The notes: generated by a model not told the origin, from the letters alone. A stretch of DNA of 64,000 nt from UBA6623 sp965226435 (GCA_965226435.1 CBDDCY010000011.1:62001-126000); one strand, 5' to 3'; positions 15,695 through 25,554 are shown, counted from the stretch's first letter. Made by a program: numbers and translations.

Positions 15695-16165
15695 TTAGCT
15701 CACGACACCAAAAGCTGTTTCCCCTTCCTCTGCCGTTTCCATGCTGAGGCGCTCGAACGCCCTTCTCGGCGATGCGTTGTGATTGAAGCCTTCTTCGTCG
15801 ATAAGCCGCCACTGGACACCCTCGAACTTTTCGGATTCCGAGAGAGCCGCCCACATCTTTGCTGAGGCTTGCGTTCCCAGTTCAGGAAGCATCCCCAGCG
15901 CGACTAAATGCTTGCGGGCGGGGCCGCTTTTCAAAATGCCGTCGTAATCGGCGATGATGATAAGCGCATCCTCAAGCTCCTTCCCATTGAGAGCTTCATC
16001 GGGAACGTCAATCTTATCGTATTTCCGAACACGCTTTTTGGTCTGCGGTTTCTTGTTCCAAGTCTTCCAGTACGCGCGCGTAAGCTCATTGCGTCTGTGC
16101 CTCTTCGAGTGCCTTAGTATGCACCGCTGAGACCCTCTCCAATCCCTCGTACCCTCACGAGATCA
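15695..16165 (-). pseudogene. Passenger reading frame in the IS1595-type element, no normal start
   Basis: The minus-strand frame stays open from a stop at about 16166 to 15695, about 156 codons, with no ATG or GTG in frame; the first possible start is a TTG at 15934. It reads RAYWKTWNKKPQTKKRVRKY, DALIIIADYDGILKSGPARK and KMWAALSESEKFEGVQWRLI, and looks like a real soluble protein by composition. I do not recognise the family. IS1595 members are known for passenger genes. A lost 5' end or unusual start are both possible. Confidence 0.5.
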
Positions 16166-16260
16166 GACAAGTTTAACCTCCCGTCTTGCTGCTCATTTTC
16201 TCTTGTATGTGAGATATCTTTTTTTCTTGCCGATGCATGGAAAACCTTAAAATCAAAAAT

Positions 16261-16331
16261 GGAAGGCGCGGACCTCGAACCGGTATCTCAAGGTTTGCAA
16301 GCCCAGTGACTTACCATTCGTCCACCGCGCC
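16261..16331 (-). pseudogene. Decayed tRNA-Cys-like sequence inside the IS
   Basis: The acceptor arms pair over 7 bp (GGCGCGG at 16331-16325 with CCGCGCC at 16271-16265). The base after it is U, the discriminator usual for tRNA-Cys, then UCCA. A D arm (GAC-GAAUGGUAA-GUC) and TTGCAAA anticodon loop (GCA) can be drawn. However, the anticodon stem pairs poorly, and the T arm (ACCGG-UUCGA-GGU) lacks about 4 bases. It is probably a broken tRNA carried by the element. An Ala(UGC) reading cannot be excluded. Confidence 0.55.
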
Positions 16332-16349
16332 CTACTGTGCGAAAGCCCA

Positions 16350-16382
16350 GAGAGGTCGCCAGTACCAAAGGCGATTACCCTC
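16350..16382. other. Two-part hairpin between the tRNA-like sequence and the transposase
   Basis: AGAGG-TCGCC-AGTACCAAA-GGCGA-TTAC-CCTCT: two 5-bp stems with a 4-base bulge. A second hairpin nearby (GGGCGGGC about 16398 with GCCCGCCC about 16428) follows. Role unknown; they lie upstream of the passenger frame, so a structured 5' leader is possible. Confidence 0.45.
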
Positions 16383-16527
16383 TGAGCCTCCTAGGGGGGG
16401 CGGGCTATCTTTACGAGGGACGGCCCGCCCTGCCTACTGACATCATACCATGAGAGCCATGCTCGACCCGAGACGAGACCTGGTGGGCGCCACGCCCGAG
16501 AAGCTAGCCCGAGCTCTGTTGCGGCCC

Positions 16528-17398
16528 CTACGACCGAGAGCCGGAGGGCAGGCCGTTGTCCCGAATAAGGTCACGGTAGAGAAGGTTGCGACCGACCAGG
16601 CGGGCAACCGTATCTCGCATTTGAGCAAGCGTCCCTAGCTCGCGGACATTGTGACGTCCCGCGAACTCGCACGTAGCGGTCCAGGTGTTTGGGTCTTGTG
16701 GAAGGTTCCCTTGTGGGCGCGCTTCACATCGACCAAAACGACTCGATCCCGTTGGTGTGGGCCATCCCTCGCACGATCGGATACTGAGTGCCTCGTAGTC
16801 CCTCATCCCGTCTTATCGTCGAGGGTCGCGCCGGATTTAACACGTCCCCAAGCAGCGTCTCGGAATCAGTGTTCCCGACTACCCTTGCGCGAACCTGATT
16901 GGAGGTTCGATCCTTGACTCCCGCGACAGCCACCTTGCCGGCCACCCCGCGACCTTGAAGTTGCTTGCGCTTGGACTTGGGCATGTTCGCCCGCCGTCCT
17001 CCAAAAAACGACTCATCCGCTTTACTCTTGGGGTTCATGCGCCCACGCTTCGAATCCTATGCAGCATGAACCATGCCGTGGGCTGTGAGACCTTGATATC
17101 CCGATGCTCGACACGCCTTGAGGCTGGTTAGGCAGAGATAGATGGCAATCGCCCACTTGCGTAACGGGACGTTGGACCGGGCAATCGCCGTGCCGGTTCG
17201 CCTAAAGCAGTCCTTGCACCAGTAGGGCATGGGCTTTCGATTGGGAGCTTGACGGGTACAGTGACCGCAACAGCGGCTCCCCACAGGGTTTTCTGAACCA
17301 TTGTCGGCTACCACATCGTCAGGAAACAATGCGATAATCTGAAACAGATCAACACCTTGCCGGTGAGATTTCCCAGGGGCTTTGTGCTTCGTTCTCAT
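16528..17398 (-). pseudogene. ISXO2-like IS1595 transposase, several frameshifts
   Basis: Transcribed leftwards. The first part has the zinc ribbon (CCGHC...WCKDC) and LPLRKW-like NVPLRKWAIAIYL. A different frame then gives DIKVSQPTAWFMLHRIRSVGA. The DDE core follows in the first frame: SKADESFFGGRRANM, KVAVAGVKDR, RRDEG and the hallmark GMAHTNGIESFWSM. The end is in another frame (EFAGRHNVRELGTLAQM, the usual F-x-x-R-x-N-x-R). At least three single-base shifts are needed (about 17080-17110, about 17045 and about 16725), so the enzyme is inactive as read. Confidence 0.85.
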
Positions 17399-17525
17399 AG
17401 CTCCTATTGTCCAGACTCAGCAGAGTTTGTCAAGTAGTCTTTATAATCCCCATTATCTTCCGTTTTGAAGGCGAGAACGTTCAGGACGTGCAACTGATCG
17501 ACTACCACTAACGAAGGAGACATCC

Positions 17526-17822
17526 ATGCCGATGAAGAACCCGCCACACCCGGGTAAAGTTGTGCGCGTTTCTTGTCTTGAGCCTCTGGGGCTCAATATC
17601 ACCGCGGCCGCCAAAGTTCTGGGCATCAGCCGGCAAGCACTCTCGAACCTCGTCAACGGCCGCGCCCGGATGTCAACGGAAATGGCCATCCGGTTGGCCA
17701 AGGCCTTCGGTTCTACAACCGAAACCTGGATACGCCTACAAGCCGCTTACGACGTCGTCCAAGCGCGAGCACGCGAAGACGAGATTACCGTGGAGCGCTA
17801 TGAGCCACAATCGGCGGCTTAA
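17526..17822 (+). CDS. higA: HigA-type antitoxin (XRE helix-turn-helix)
   Basis: 98 aa. HigA binds HigB and represses the operon. The family start is present (MKNPPHPGKVVR..LEPLGLNITAAAKVLGISRQALSNLVNGRA, given here in part), followed by MAIRLAKAFGSTTETWIRLQAAYD. GGAG 6 bases before the ATG at 17526 is a good ribosome site. Its toxin partner directly upstream is broken by the IS, so this is an orphaned antitoxin, perhaps still expressed from a promoter in the IS end. Confidence 0.9.
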   Translation: MPMKNPPHPGKVVRVSCLEPLGLNITAAAKVLGISRQALSNLVNGRARMSTEMAIRLAKAFGSTTETWIRLQAAYDVVQARAREDEITVERYEPQSAA

Positions 17823-17917
17823 GTCCAGCCTCGCCCGAGCCCGCCGAGAGCGGCCTAAAGAGCACCATTGTTAAGACCCTTACGGCTTGCGTCCAACCCG
17901 AGCCCCACCGGGCTCCC

Positions 17918-20900
17918 TCATTCGATCGCGATCGTCACCGGCGGGCTCGCCTGCCCCCCAACCGTCAACACCACCGGCACCTGATCGCCCGGCGTCACCC
18001 CGGAACGAACTTGAATGTTGACCTGGTAAAGACCACTAAAAAAAGGAGTAAGGCCCGCGAAATTCACCTTCGCCTCAACCCCGCCAACGGTGACAACCAC
18101 CGGATCAGCCGTCCGCGCAAGCGGTTCCTGCCCCGCGGCCGCCTCCCCGGCGACCGCCGCCGGCGACGTCTCACCCAATCCGGAGCAATAGATGATCAGA
18201 AAATCCTTAGCCGCCGCCGGATTGCCCGGCGCGGCCAGCGGCTGATCAGCCTCGCTGACAAAGCGATAAATATGTCCCTGCTGGGGTGCTTGCGCTTGGG
18301 GCGCCAAAAACACCGCCGGTTGCGCGGCGGCGACGTCGATCGGCGCCGGGGTCGCGAAGGTATCGCCACGACGCAGCAGCACGTGATGTGTTGTATTGAT
18401 GCTGATACCGTAGGGAACTTGCGCGTTGATTTGGCCTTCGCTGGTGAATAGCAGCGGCATCGGTAAGCCCGCGATTGTGATCGTGGTTCCGCTCTCGGTG
18501 GTGGGCAATGGTAGATCCTTGACAATGGAAAAGGCTTCGGAAAGATTCAGCCCGAATAGCGAAATCAGCGCCCCCGGCGCAATCGGAACATGGCCGAAGC
18601 TGGCCGCGCTAACGATGCCTTCCGAAGGCAAAATCGGGGCCTCCTGAGGCAGCAGAACGCCTCCGTAAAGTTCCTGCGCGCCGAGCAGCGCCGGCCCCGG
18701 GTTCTCAGCTTCCACCCGCAGGACGATCTCTTCCACCGCCGCCGGCCCGATCTCCCAAGTACCGTCCCAGCGCCCTCCCTCCAGGTGCGTCAACACCAGA
18801 TCGGGATCGCCGTTTGAAAACTCAACGACCACCGAACCGCTCTCCATCGCCTCGCCGCAATCGTCCACCACGTCGACTTCCAACCCCATCGGCCACCCGG
18901 CCGAGACCGAAAAGCCGTCGCCGAGAGTTTGAATCGTCGGCTGGAGAGTGGCCGGCGTGCAGCCGTTCGCCGCCTGGATGGGAAGCTTGGCGGCCACCGC
19001 GGACCCGGCTCGCAGCACCATGACAACGGGTACGGTCCGCAAAGTGCCGTCGGAAAATTGTAACGAGATCTTGCCTTCGTAAACGCCCGCGCCGAGACCG
19101 TCCGATAGTGGCTGGACAAGTATACCGGTCGGCGAAACCGGGCTGACCGGACCGCTCCCAGGCAAGACCTTCAGCCAGTTAATGCCGTTCTCGGTCGAGA
19201 CGACGGCCTCAAACACCTTTTCATTGGGACTTAGGCTCGAAATGTACATTTTTTTCGCGCCGGGCGAAGCGTCGGGGGTGAGACCGTTGAAAAAGAGCCC
19301 GCTCGGCGTCACGGTCGGACCCGGGTCCGCCGACTCGGGAATGACCTCCAAATGCGCCGTGACCAACAGCGGCGAATTGGCCGCCTCCGCCGCTTCCACC
19401 TCGATAAGACCGTAGTAGCTGCCCGCCGCCAAACCGCTCGGGTCGACACCCACATCCACCACTGCCGGCACGCCCGACGTCGCCTTACCTATGGTCGCCG
19501 CGATACCCAGCCAGCTCCCACCCGTCAAGGTCGACACCGACGCCGACCATTCCACCGATCCCGTTCCCAGGTTAGTGATGCCGAAACTCTGCGTCGAAAC
19601 CAGAGAACTGCCTTCAACCGCCAAGAATGACAAACCGGTTTTTGAAAGCCGCAGCGCTTCGCTCAAGTCGCTGATCAGCATGTTCACCGGAACGATCCGG
19701 GGATTCAGCGACTCCGGACTCTCAATCCGAACGAATCCGCGATAGACACCGGCGGGAAGGCCCTCCGGATTGGCCTTCGCCACGACGCGAGACGGGAGCC
19801 GGGAGGTCGCCGAACCCTCCAACGGAGAGACGCTTAGCCACTCGCCGCCCGTCTCGGTCGAAACAACGATCGAAAAAGGCACGCTCCCTCCACCGGCGTT
19901 CCCGATGTGGAACGACTCCGTACGCGCCGGCGCCCCCGCCGGATAGGAAAACGTCAGCCCGGGGATCGTGACCACCAACTCAGGAGGCGGCGCGGCGGCG
20001 ACGTTGAACACGACCGGGATGCTCCGTTGCTCGGGAAACGCTCCCAGCATGGTCACGTTCACCGAACCCGCATATTGCCCGGCCGACAACTCAACGGGGT
20101 CGGCCCTAATTCGGATACGCCCCGGTGAAGCGCCAATACCGGGTTGGACTTTCAGCCAGTTCCCGCCGTCTTTCGTCTCGGCCGTCGGCGAAAACAAGAC
20201 CCCGCCGAGCGAGCTTTCGACGGTCACGAGCCGGCCCAGGGTCGCGGGACCACCGGCGAGCCCGTTAAATTCCAAGCCCCCCGTGTCGAGGCTGAAGAAC
20301 GCCGGCGGTTGAGACAGCACCACGCGCACTCGGTTGTTCCCAAAATCGGCAATCAGTAGATTCCCAACCGGATCCACGGCAAAACCGACCGGATTATTGA
20401 GGCGCGCCAAAGTCGCCGGTCCGCCGTCCCCGGAAAAGCCGATTTCGCGAGTGCCCGCAACCGTGTCGATGATGCCGTCGGCATCGACCCTGCGAACGGC
20501 ATGGGAAAGCTCGGAAATAAATTAGGTTGCCGCCGGCGTCCACCGCCAAGCCGGCCGGCAGCGTGAGGCTCGCCCGGGTCGCCGGGCCTCCGTCGCCCCC
20601 TGAGCCCGGTGCCCCCGTGCCCGCCCAGGGAATCAACCCGCCTTCCGGCGAAAGCAGCGAGACGCGATTAGCGCCGTTCTCGGCGACGTAAAGTGTATTC
20701 TGATTATCCACGGCGACATCGAAGGGCGCCTGCAACTGCCCCGCTACCGTCGTGATCACGGTCATCGGATCCACGCGGCGCACGCGGCCGCGGCCCGCGC
20801 TGAAGCCGCGGCCCGCGATAAATAAGCTTCCGAGCGAGTCAAGCGCAATGCCGACCGGGCGTTCCAGCTGAGCCTCGATGGCCGGGCCGCCGTCTCCCGA

Positions 20901-22400
20901 GGTGCCGGAAGTCCCCGTGCCCGCGATGGTGTGAATGAAGCCCCCGCCGGGCAGCGGCGCAATCGTGACGGGCAAGGAAAGCCGCCGGACGCGGTGCCCC
21001 GCGGCTTCGGAAAACAGTAAGTCGCCCCCGGAAAGCGCCACGATGCCGGCGGGAAAAGCCAAGTTCGTCTGGAGGGCGGGCGTGTTGTCGAAGCGCGAAA
21101 AGTCCGACAGGCCCGTTCCGGCAACGACGAACATCCGACCGTCGGGCGTAATCCGTCGGATGCGCGGCCGGCTCGCCTCTCCGATGTAAACATTCCCTTG
21201 GCGATCGGTTGCCACGGCGAAAGGGTTGTTCAGAGGACTCCTCGAAGCGAGGGTGCCGTCGGGGACAACCCGAAAACGGCCGTTCCCCGCGACCGGCATG
21301 ACGTCGCCGGTCGCCGTATTGACCCCTAAGATGCTGTCTCTTTGCGCATCGGCAAAATAGAGCGTTGGTCGGGGGCCGGGGCCGATCTCCATGTCGGCGA
21401 CGGAAAAAACAAATCCAATTGGGGCCTCGGAACCCACCTCGCCCACCGGAACCGTCGTAATGATCCCTTCAACGTCGATGCGCCGGATCCGCGTTACGCC
21501 GTCGAAAGTTTCGCTTAGATAGAGGTTATCGGCGTCGTCGAAAGCGATCGGCCCAATGTCGCCGAGCGACGCTTGTTGCGCCGGGATGCCGTCGGGTGAA
21601 AAAGCGATCTCTCCGGTTCCCGCAACGGTCGTAATCAGGCCCTTTGGCCCGATCTTCCGAATGCGGCGATTGCCGTTGTCGCCGATAAACAGCTCATTCG
21701 ACGAGTTCAGCGCCAGAGCCGAAGGCCGGTTCAGACTCGCAATCGTCGCGGGTTCGCCGTCGCCCGAAAACCCGCGTTCGCCGTTGCCGGCAAGAGTTAA
21801 GATCATGCCGCCATTCGAGATCAATCGGATGCGGTCGTTGCCCGTGTCGGCCACGTAGACGCCGCCCGGCCCGGCGGTGAGATCCTCCGGGAAGCGAAAC
21901 AAGGCCTCGATCGCGGGTCCGCCGTCGCCGTCGAAACCGAACGGTCCTCGCCCGGCAAGGTGAACCATCAGGCCGTCGGGAGTGAGCTGCCGCAGGCGCA
22001 CGCCGACGTTGGGATCGATGTCGATGAAGCATAGATTCCCCATCGCATCGCGCGTGAGCTTCGCCGGACCGCGTAGTGACGCCGTCAGGGCCGGGCCCTC
22101 GTCTCCCGCCGTGACGCGAATTCCCGTGCCGGCGATCACTTCGAGTGTGCCGTCGGGATCAATCCGCATCAGCATCAAATTGTCGGGGTCGGCGAGGAAA
22201 AGCTCGCCGTTGTCATCGAGCGAAAGCCCGGAAATTCCGCCCAGCGGAGCGTCCAACGCGGACCCTCCGTCACCCGGGAAAACCCAGTCCGCACCCGCCA
22301 AAGTGGTGATGATGCCCTGGGCGGCGAGCGGGGAAGCGGCCACGCAGGCGAGCAGCACGGCCGGCAAGACGAGAGTTGCGCAAGGAAGCTTAGTGTTCAT
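17918..22400 (-). pseudogene. Giant exported NHL-repeat protein with BACON-like repeats and TIGR03437 C-terminus, one frameshift
   Basis: About 1490 aa if one frameshift is repaired. A signal peptide (MNTKLPCATLVLPAVLLACVAAS) at 22400 is followed by NHL blades with SGDGGPA units up to about 20520. A lost base in GGAAATAAATTAGG (20512-20526) shifts the frame, and the second frame resumes with ELSHAVRRVDADG, NHL blades, then four or five BACON-like beta domains (SVSPLEGSA, STETGGEWL, STLTGGSWL, STENGINWLKVLPGSG). The last part (from about 18625) is the TIGR03437 domain: GIVSAASFGHVPIAPGALIS, GQINAQVPYGI and YCSGLGETSPA. Probably cell-surface. The domain is characteristic of Solibacter relatives. 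Confidence 0.82.
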
Positions 22401-22530
22401 ACGCTTTGGCGAACAGCGGGTCAAACAAGTTCCACCGAGTACGTAAGGACATCCGGCGCTCAACAGATTCTTCCCAAATGGCCTTCGACCGCATTGCGCA
22501 TGACGTTCGTAGCGCAAAAATCACGAGCCC

Positions 22531-22637
22531 CTTGAGCCGCGAAGCGGCGGCGGGAATATAGCCCAGGGTGAAGCCGTAGGCGGAACCCTGGGTAGCGTCG
22601 CCCCCAACTGCGGGAGCCCTGAAAGGGCGGCGGGAAC
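22531..22637 (+). repeat. Dispersed hairpin repeat R1, copy 2
   Basis: Full-length copy: CTTGAGCCGCGAAGCGGCGG, then CCCAGGGT...ACCCTGGGT, then GCCCTGAAAGGGCGGCGGGA. It lies in the 540-bp gap between two divergent genes; I see nothing else supported in that gap. Confidence 0.9.
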
Positions 22638-22943
22638 ACCCCGACACCCGTTTTCACAGCTCTGTTATGAATCCCACCGGATTCGTGGAAATGCACCCTC
22701 CCCGGCTCCTGTGCGGACTGCTCGGACAAACGTCCATGTCTGGCATCAACTGCGGCCATCTTATCATTACTCCGCGGTCTTGTCCCATGATCGCCGACGC
22801 AATCCCGGCCACCTGATCGCCGCTGATCCACCGTCGAAACGAAGTCGCCGCACCCTCCTACCTTGAATTCACGGTTATGCTCTAAAGGTTGATACCGTGT
22901 GCGCCGGCGGCAAGCTCTTTGCCGAAACCAAAGGACGACCACC

Positions 22944-24701
22944 ATGAAACGAACTTGCATTGCCGCAACGCTTGCCATTCTGATCGGTCTATCGGCGTGC
23001 GGCTCGTCAGGCGAAAGCGATCGCCTGCACACCCTGTTCGATCGCGAATGGGAGTTTCGATTGACCGAAAACCCGCTCTTCGCAACCGCGGTAGGCCGTC
23101 ACGAATTCAACGACCGGTTGCCGTCGGTTGCACCCGCGGACCACCAGCGCCGTACCCTCTTCCATCGAGAATTGCTGGAAACCCTCGACACCATCGATTC
23201 CTCCCGCCTCAATCGACAAGACCGCCTCAGTCTCCGCATCTTCGAGCACGTCCTTCGCGAGGACGTCGCGGCGTCCAAGTTCGCCGCCTACGAAATTCCC
23301 ATTACCGTCGACTCCGGATTTCACATCTCCTTCGCGCGCCTTCCCACTCGCACACCTCTCGGAACCAGCGACGATTTCGAAAACTACATCGCGCGCCTCG
23401 AGGCCTTTCCCGCCTACGTCAACCAACACATCGACAACATGCGAAGCGGGCTTGAGCGCGGCATGACCCTGCCCAAGGTCGTCCTCGAAGGTTACGAGCA
23501 GACGATCTCCGCGCAAGTCGTCGAGCAAGTCGAACAGAGCGTTTTCTACAAGCCCTTCGAAGAGTTTCCCGTCGGCGTTCCCGAAACCGACCGCGAACGC
23601 TTGCGAGCAGCGGGACGAGCCGCCGTCCTCGCCAGTTTGATTCCGGCCTACCGCGCCTTTCTCGACTTCATGACCGCCGACTACATCCCCAACGCCCGCC
23701 AGACGATCGGCGCCTCCGAGTTGCCCAACGGCCGCGAATACTACCGGCATCAAGTGCGTCGCTTCACCACCCTCGACCTCTCCGTCGATGAAATCCACCA
23801 AATCGGACTCGACGAAGTGAAACGCATCCAGGACGAGATGCGAACCGTGATCGAGGAAACCGGTTTTCGCGGCGACTTCCCGGCCTTTCTCGAGTTCCTG
23901 CGAAGCGATCCCCGTTTCTACGCCAAGACACCCGAGGAGCTGTTGAAACAGGCCTCGTTCATCGCCAAGAAAATGGACGCGAAGCTGCCCTCGCTGTTCA
24001 AGACCTTGCCGCGAACACCCTACGGCGTCGCGCCGGTCCCCGATCATATCGCGCCGAAATACACCGGCGGCCGTTATGTGCGCGCTCCGAGCGGCGGCAC
24101 CGAGCCCGGCTACTACTGGGTCAATACTTACGCCCTGGAAAACCGGCCGCTCTACGTTCTCGAATCGCTGACGTTTCATGAAGCCGTCCCGGGCCACCAT
24201 TTGCAAATCGCGTTAAGCCAAGAGCAGAGCGGGGTTCCGGACTTTCGGCGTCACTCCTATTTCTCGGCTTTCGGGGAAGGTTGGGGATTGTATTCGGAAC
24301 GTCTCGGGATCGAGGCCGGTTTCTACACCGACCCTTACAGCAATTTTGGTCGCTTGACCTATGAAATGTGGCGCGCCTGTCGTCTGGTTGTCGACACCGG
24401 CATCCACGCCAAGGGTTGGACTCGCCAACAGGCGATGGATTACCTGGCTTCGCGCACCGCTTTGTCGTTGCACGAAGTCCGCACCGAAACCGACCGCTAC
24501 ATCGCCTGGCCGGGCCAAGCTCTGGCCTACAAGATGGGCGAACTGACGATTCGTCGCTTACGCGCCGAGGCCGAGCAGGCCATCGGAGCGAGCTTCGACC
24601 TACGTGAGTTTCACGACGTCGTACTCTCCGCCGGCTCCGTGCCGCTCCCGGTTCTCGAAGAACTAGTCGCCAACTACATCAGCAAAAACAACCCCAACTG
24701 A
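22944..24701 (+). CDS. DUF885 family lipoprotein (putative metallopeptidase)
   Basis: 585 aa from the ATG at 22944, chosen because it gives a lipoprotein signal (MKRTCIAATLAILIGLSAC, lipobox LSAC) and has AGGA upstream; an earlier start at 22899 would add 15 residues that spoil the signal. The DUF885 body ends with a zinc-protease-like motif HEAVPGHHLQIAL, then FGEGWGLYSERLG and the W-R-A-C-R-L-V-V-D-T-G helix, all typical of the family. Likely a periplasmic or outer-membrane-tethered peptidase; substrates are unknown. Confidence 0.88.
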   Translation: MKRTCIAATLAILIGLSACGSSGESDRLHTLFDREWEFRLTENPLFATAVGRHEFNDRLPSVAPADHQRRTLFHRELLETLDTIDSSRLNRQDRLSLRIFEHVLREDVAASKFAAYEIPITVDSGFHISFARLPTRTPLGTSDDFENYIARLEAFPAYVNQHIDNMRSGLERGMTLPKVVLEGYEQTISAQVVEQVEQSVFYKPFEEFPVGVPETDRERLRAAGRAAVLASLIPAYRAFLDFMTADYIPNARQTIGASELPNGREYYRHQVRRFTTLDLSVDEIHQIGLDEVKRIQDEMRTVIEETGFRGDFPAFLEFLRSDPRFYAKTPEELLKQASFIAKKMDAKLPSLFKTLPRTPYGVAPVPDHIAPKYTGGRYVRAPSGGTEPGYYWVNTYALENRPLYVLESLTFHEAVPGHHLQIALSQEQSGVPDFRRHSYFSAFGEGWGLYSERLGIEAGFYTDPYSNFGRLTYEMWRACRLVVDTGIHAKGWTRQQAMDYLASRTALSLHEVRTETDRYIAWPGQALAYKMGELTIRRLRAEAEQAIGASFDLREFHDVVLSAGSVPLPVLEELVANYISKNNPN

Positions 24702-24715
24702 GCCCTATCCAAACC

Positions 24716-24972
24716 GAGCCGCGCGCGTAAGCAAGCGGTATGCGATGAAGCCACGGTATGCGATGAAGCCAATCGGAAGCGATGAAGGGTGATGGTCGTA
24801 ACCCGCCGCACCGAGGTGTTTCGGATTGCAACGCTCTCGCGGATGGGGCAACCGCTAAGCTCTGAGCTGTCGCCGGTCGCCCGGCAAGAGCGGGTCCCGC
24901 GGATGGCGCTTCCGCTGCCTTTCTTTGGGTTGAACAGCCTCACCGCACACCGCTTGCTTACGCGCGCGGCTC
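24716..24972. repeat. 257-bp element with 29-bp inverted ends (MITE-like or large hairpin)
   Basis: The sequence at 24716-24744 (GAGCCGCGCGCGTAAGCAAG...) is the reverse complement of 24944-24972 with one mismatch. The inside has two direct copies of GGTATGCGATGAAGCCA-like sequence (24737-24772) and no gene. It lies between convergent genes. A mobile-element remnant or a bidirectional terminator region are both possible; no target duplication is obvious. Confidence 0.7.
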
Positions 24973-24977
24973 AGTTT

Positions 24978-25018
24978 GAGCGGGGTGAAACGGCCATCAG
25001 CCGCTTCACCCCGCTCGC
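24978..25018. other. 12-bp-stem hairpin at the 3' side of the Spy-like gene
   Basis: GAGCGGGGTGAA pairs perfectly with TTCACCCCGCTC around 17 bases. It ends 6 bases before the stop of the minus-strand gene at 25024. No T-run follows on either side, so it is a possible 3' stabiliser rather than a classic terminator. Confidence 0.5.
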
Positions 25019-25023
25019 AGTGC

Positions 25024-25554
25024 CTACAAGCTCGGGTCAGTCTCCGACCCGTCGCCGCGCCTGTGCCGGCGTCGATGTCGCAACCGATCACGGAAGCCGT
25101 CGAGCAAGCCGTCCCCGCTAAGCAGATTCAGCCCAACAGCCTGCCGCGCCTCATCCTGCAAGGCTAGCGCTTGCGCCAGCGCCGCCAACAGCACTTGCTG
25201 CTCGGCATTCAATACCGCCACTGAGTCGTCGTGATACGCGACGCGAATAGCCTTCAACTCCGCGAGCAGTTCTTCGATTTCCATCGTCAGCATCCCGATC
25301 AAGTTGGTATCGGGCGGATCCTGCTGCATAGCCTCATGCAGTTCTCTGCGTTTGGCCCTGATCTCTTCGAGAATCGGCTGTGATTCCTCGCGAATCGTGG
25401 CCTGTATTTCCGCCAGGGCCTCAAGCTGCTCCGGCGTCAATCCGAGATACTCGATCAGCGCGAGCGGTCCGGGGCGTTCGTCAGTCGGCTCTTGGGCGGA
25501 TGCCGGAGCCAGACACACGAATACTAATAGGGCAAGTGTCCATAGGTTTCTCAT
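25024..25554 (-). CDS. Spy/CpxP-like periplasmic protein (LTxxQ family)
   Basis: 176 aa from the ATG at 25554, which has GGAG 7 bases upstream and gives a clean signal peptide (MRNLWTLALLVFVCLAPASA); the longer frame upstream is only repeat sequence. The mature part is long helices with an LTPEQLEALAEIQATI motif and charged coiled segments (LEEIRAKRRELHEAMQ, LNAEQQVLLAAL). This is the pattern of Spy/CpxP/heavy-metal-resistance periplasmic proteins. The C-terminus is rich in Arg and His (RDRLRHRRRHRRG), which might bind metal. Function inferred only. Confidence 0.7.
   Translation of the reverse strand: MRNLWTLALLVFVCLAPASAQEPTDERPGPLALIEYLGLTPEQLEALAEIQATIREESQPILEEIRAKRRELHEAMQQDPPDTNLIGMLTMEIEELLAELKAIRVAYHDDSVAVLNAEQQVLLAALAQALALQDEARQAVGLNLLSGDGLLDGFRDRLRHRRRHRRGDGSETDPSL

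Larger units (their letters stand above)
15597..17451. mobile_element. IS1595-family (ISXO2-like) element with passenger, 1855 bp
   Basis: The ends are perfect 25-bp inverted repeats (15597-15621 and 17427-17451), starting GGGGATTATAAAGACTACTT. They are flanked by an exact 8-bp direct repeat ATTATCTT (15589-15596 and 17452-17459), the duplication size typical of IS1595. Inside are a decayed ISXO2-like transposase (about 16528-17398, minus), a passenger frame (15695-16165, minus), a tRNA-Cys-like remnant (16261-16331) and several stable hairpins. Clean ends with a broken transposase suggest mobilisation in trans, or decay after insertion. Confidence 0.9.
15505..17511 (+). pseudogene. higB: HigB-like toxin, split by the IS1595-type element and 5'-truncated
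   Basis: Removing the element and one copy of the ATTATCTT duplication joins 15505-15596 to 17460-17511 in frame. The result reads DYRLHRLKGNMGGYWSV, then KANWRIIFRFEGEN and QLIDYH, which is the C-terminal half of HigB/RelE-type mRNA interferases (RLHPLKG...WSV.V..NWR..FRF...DYH). The stop is at 17509-17511, 14 bp before higA, the normal toxin-first order. The N-terminal half is not recognisable upstream: TGA at 15499-15501 closes the frame. The toxin is therefore dead twice over. Confidence 0.8.

Noticed and set aside
17823..17917. Terminator after higA
   Set aside because: Some GC-rich pairing but no clear stem with T-run.
23007..24206. Minus-strand open frame of about 400 codons opposite the DUF885 gene
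   Set aside because: Antisense shadow; DUF885 motifs including HEAVPGHH prove the other strand.
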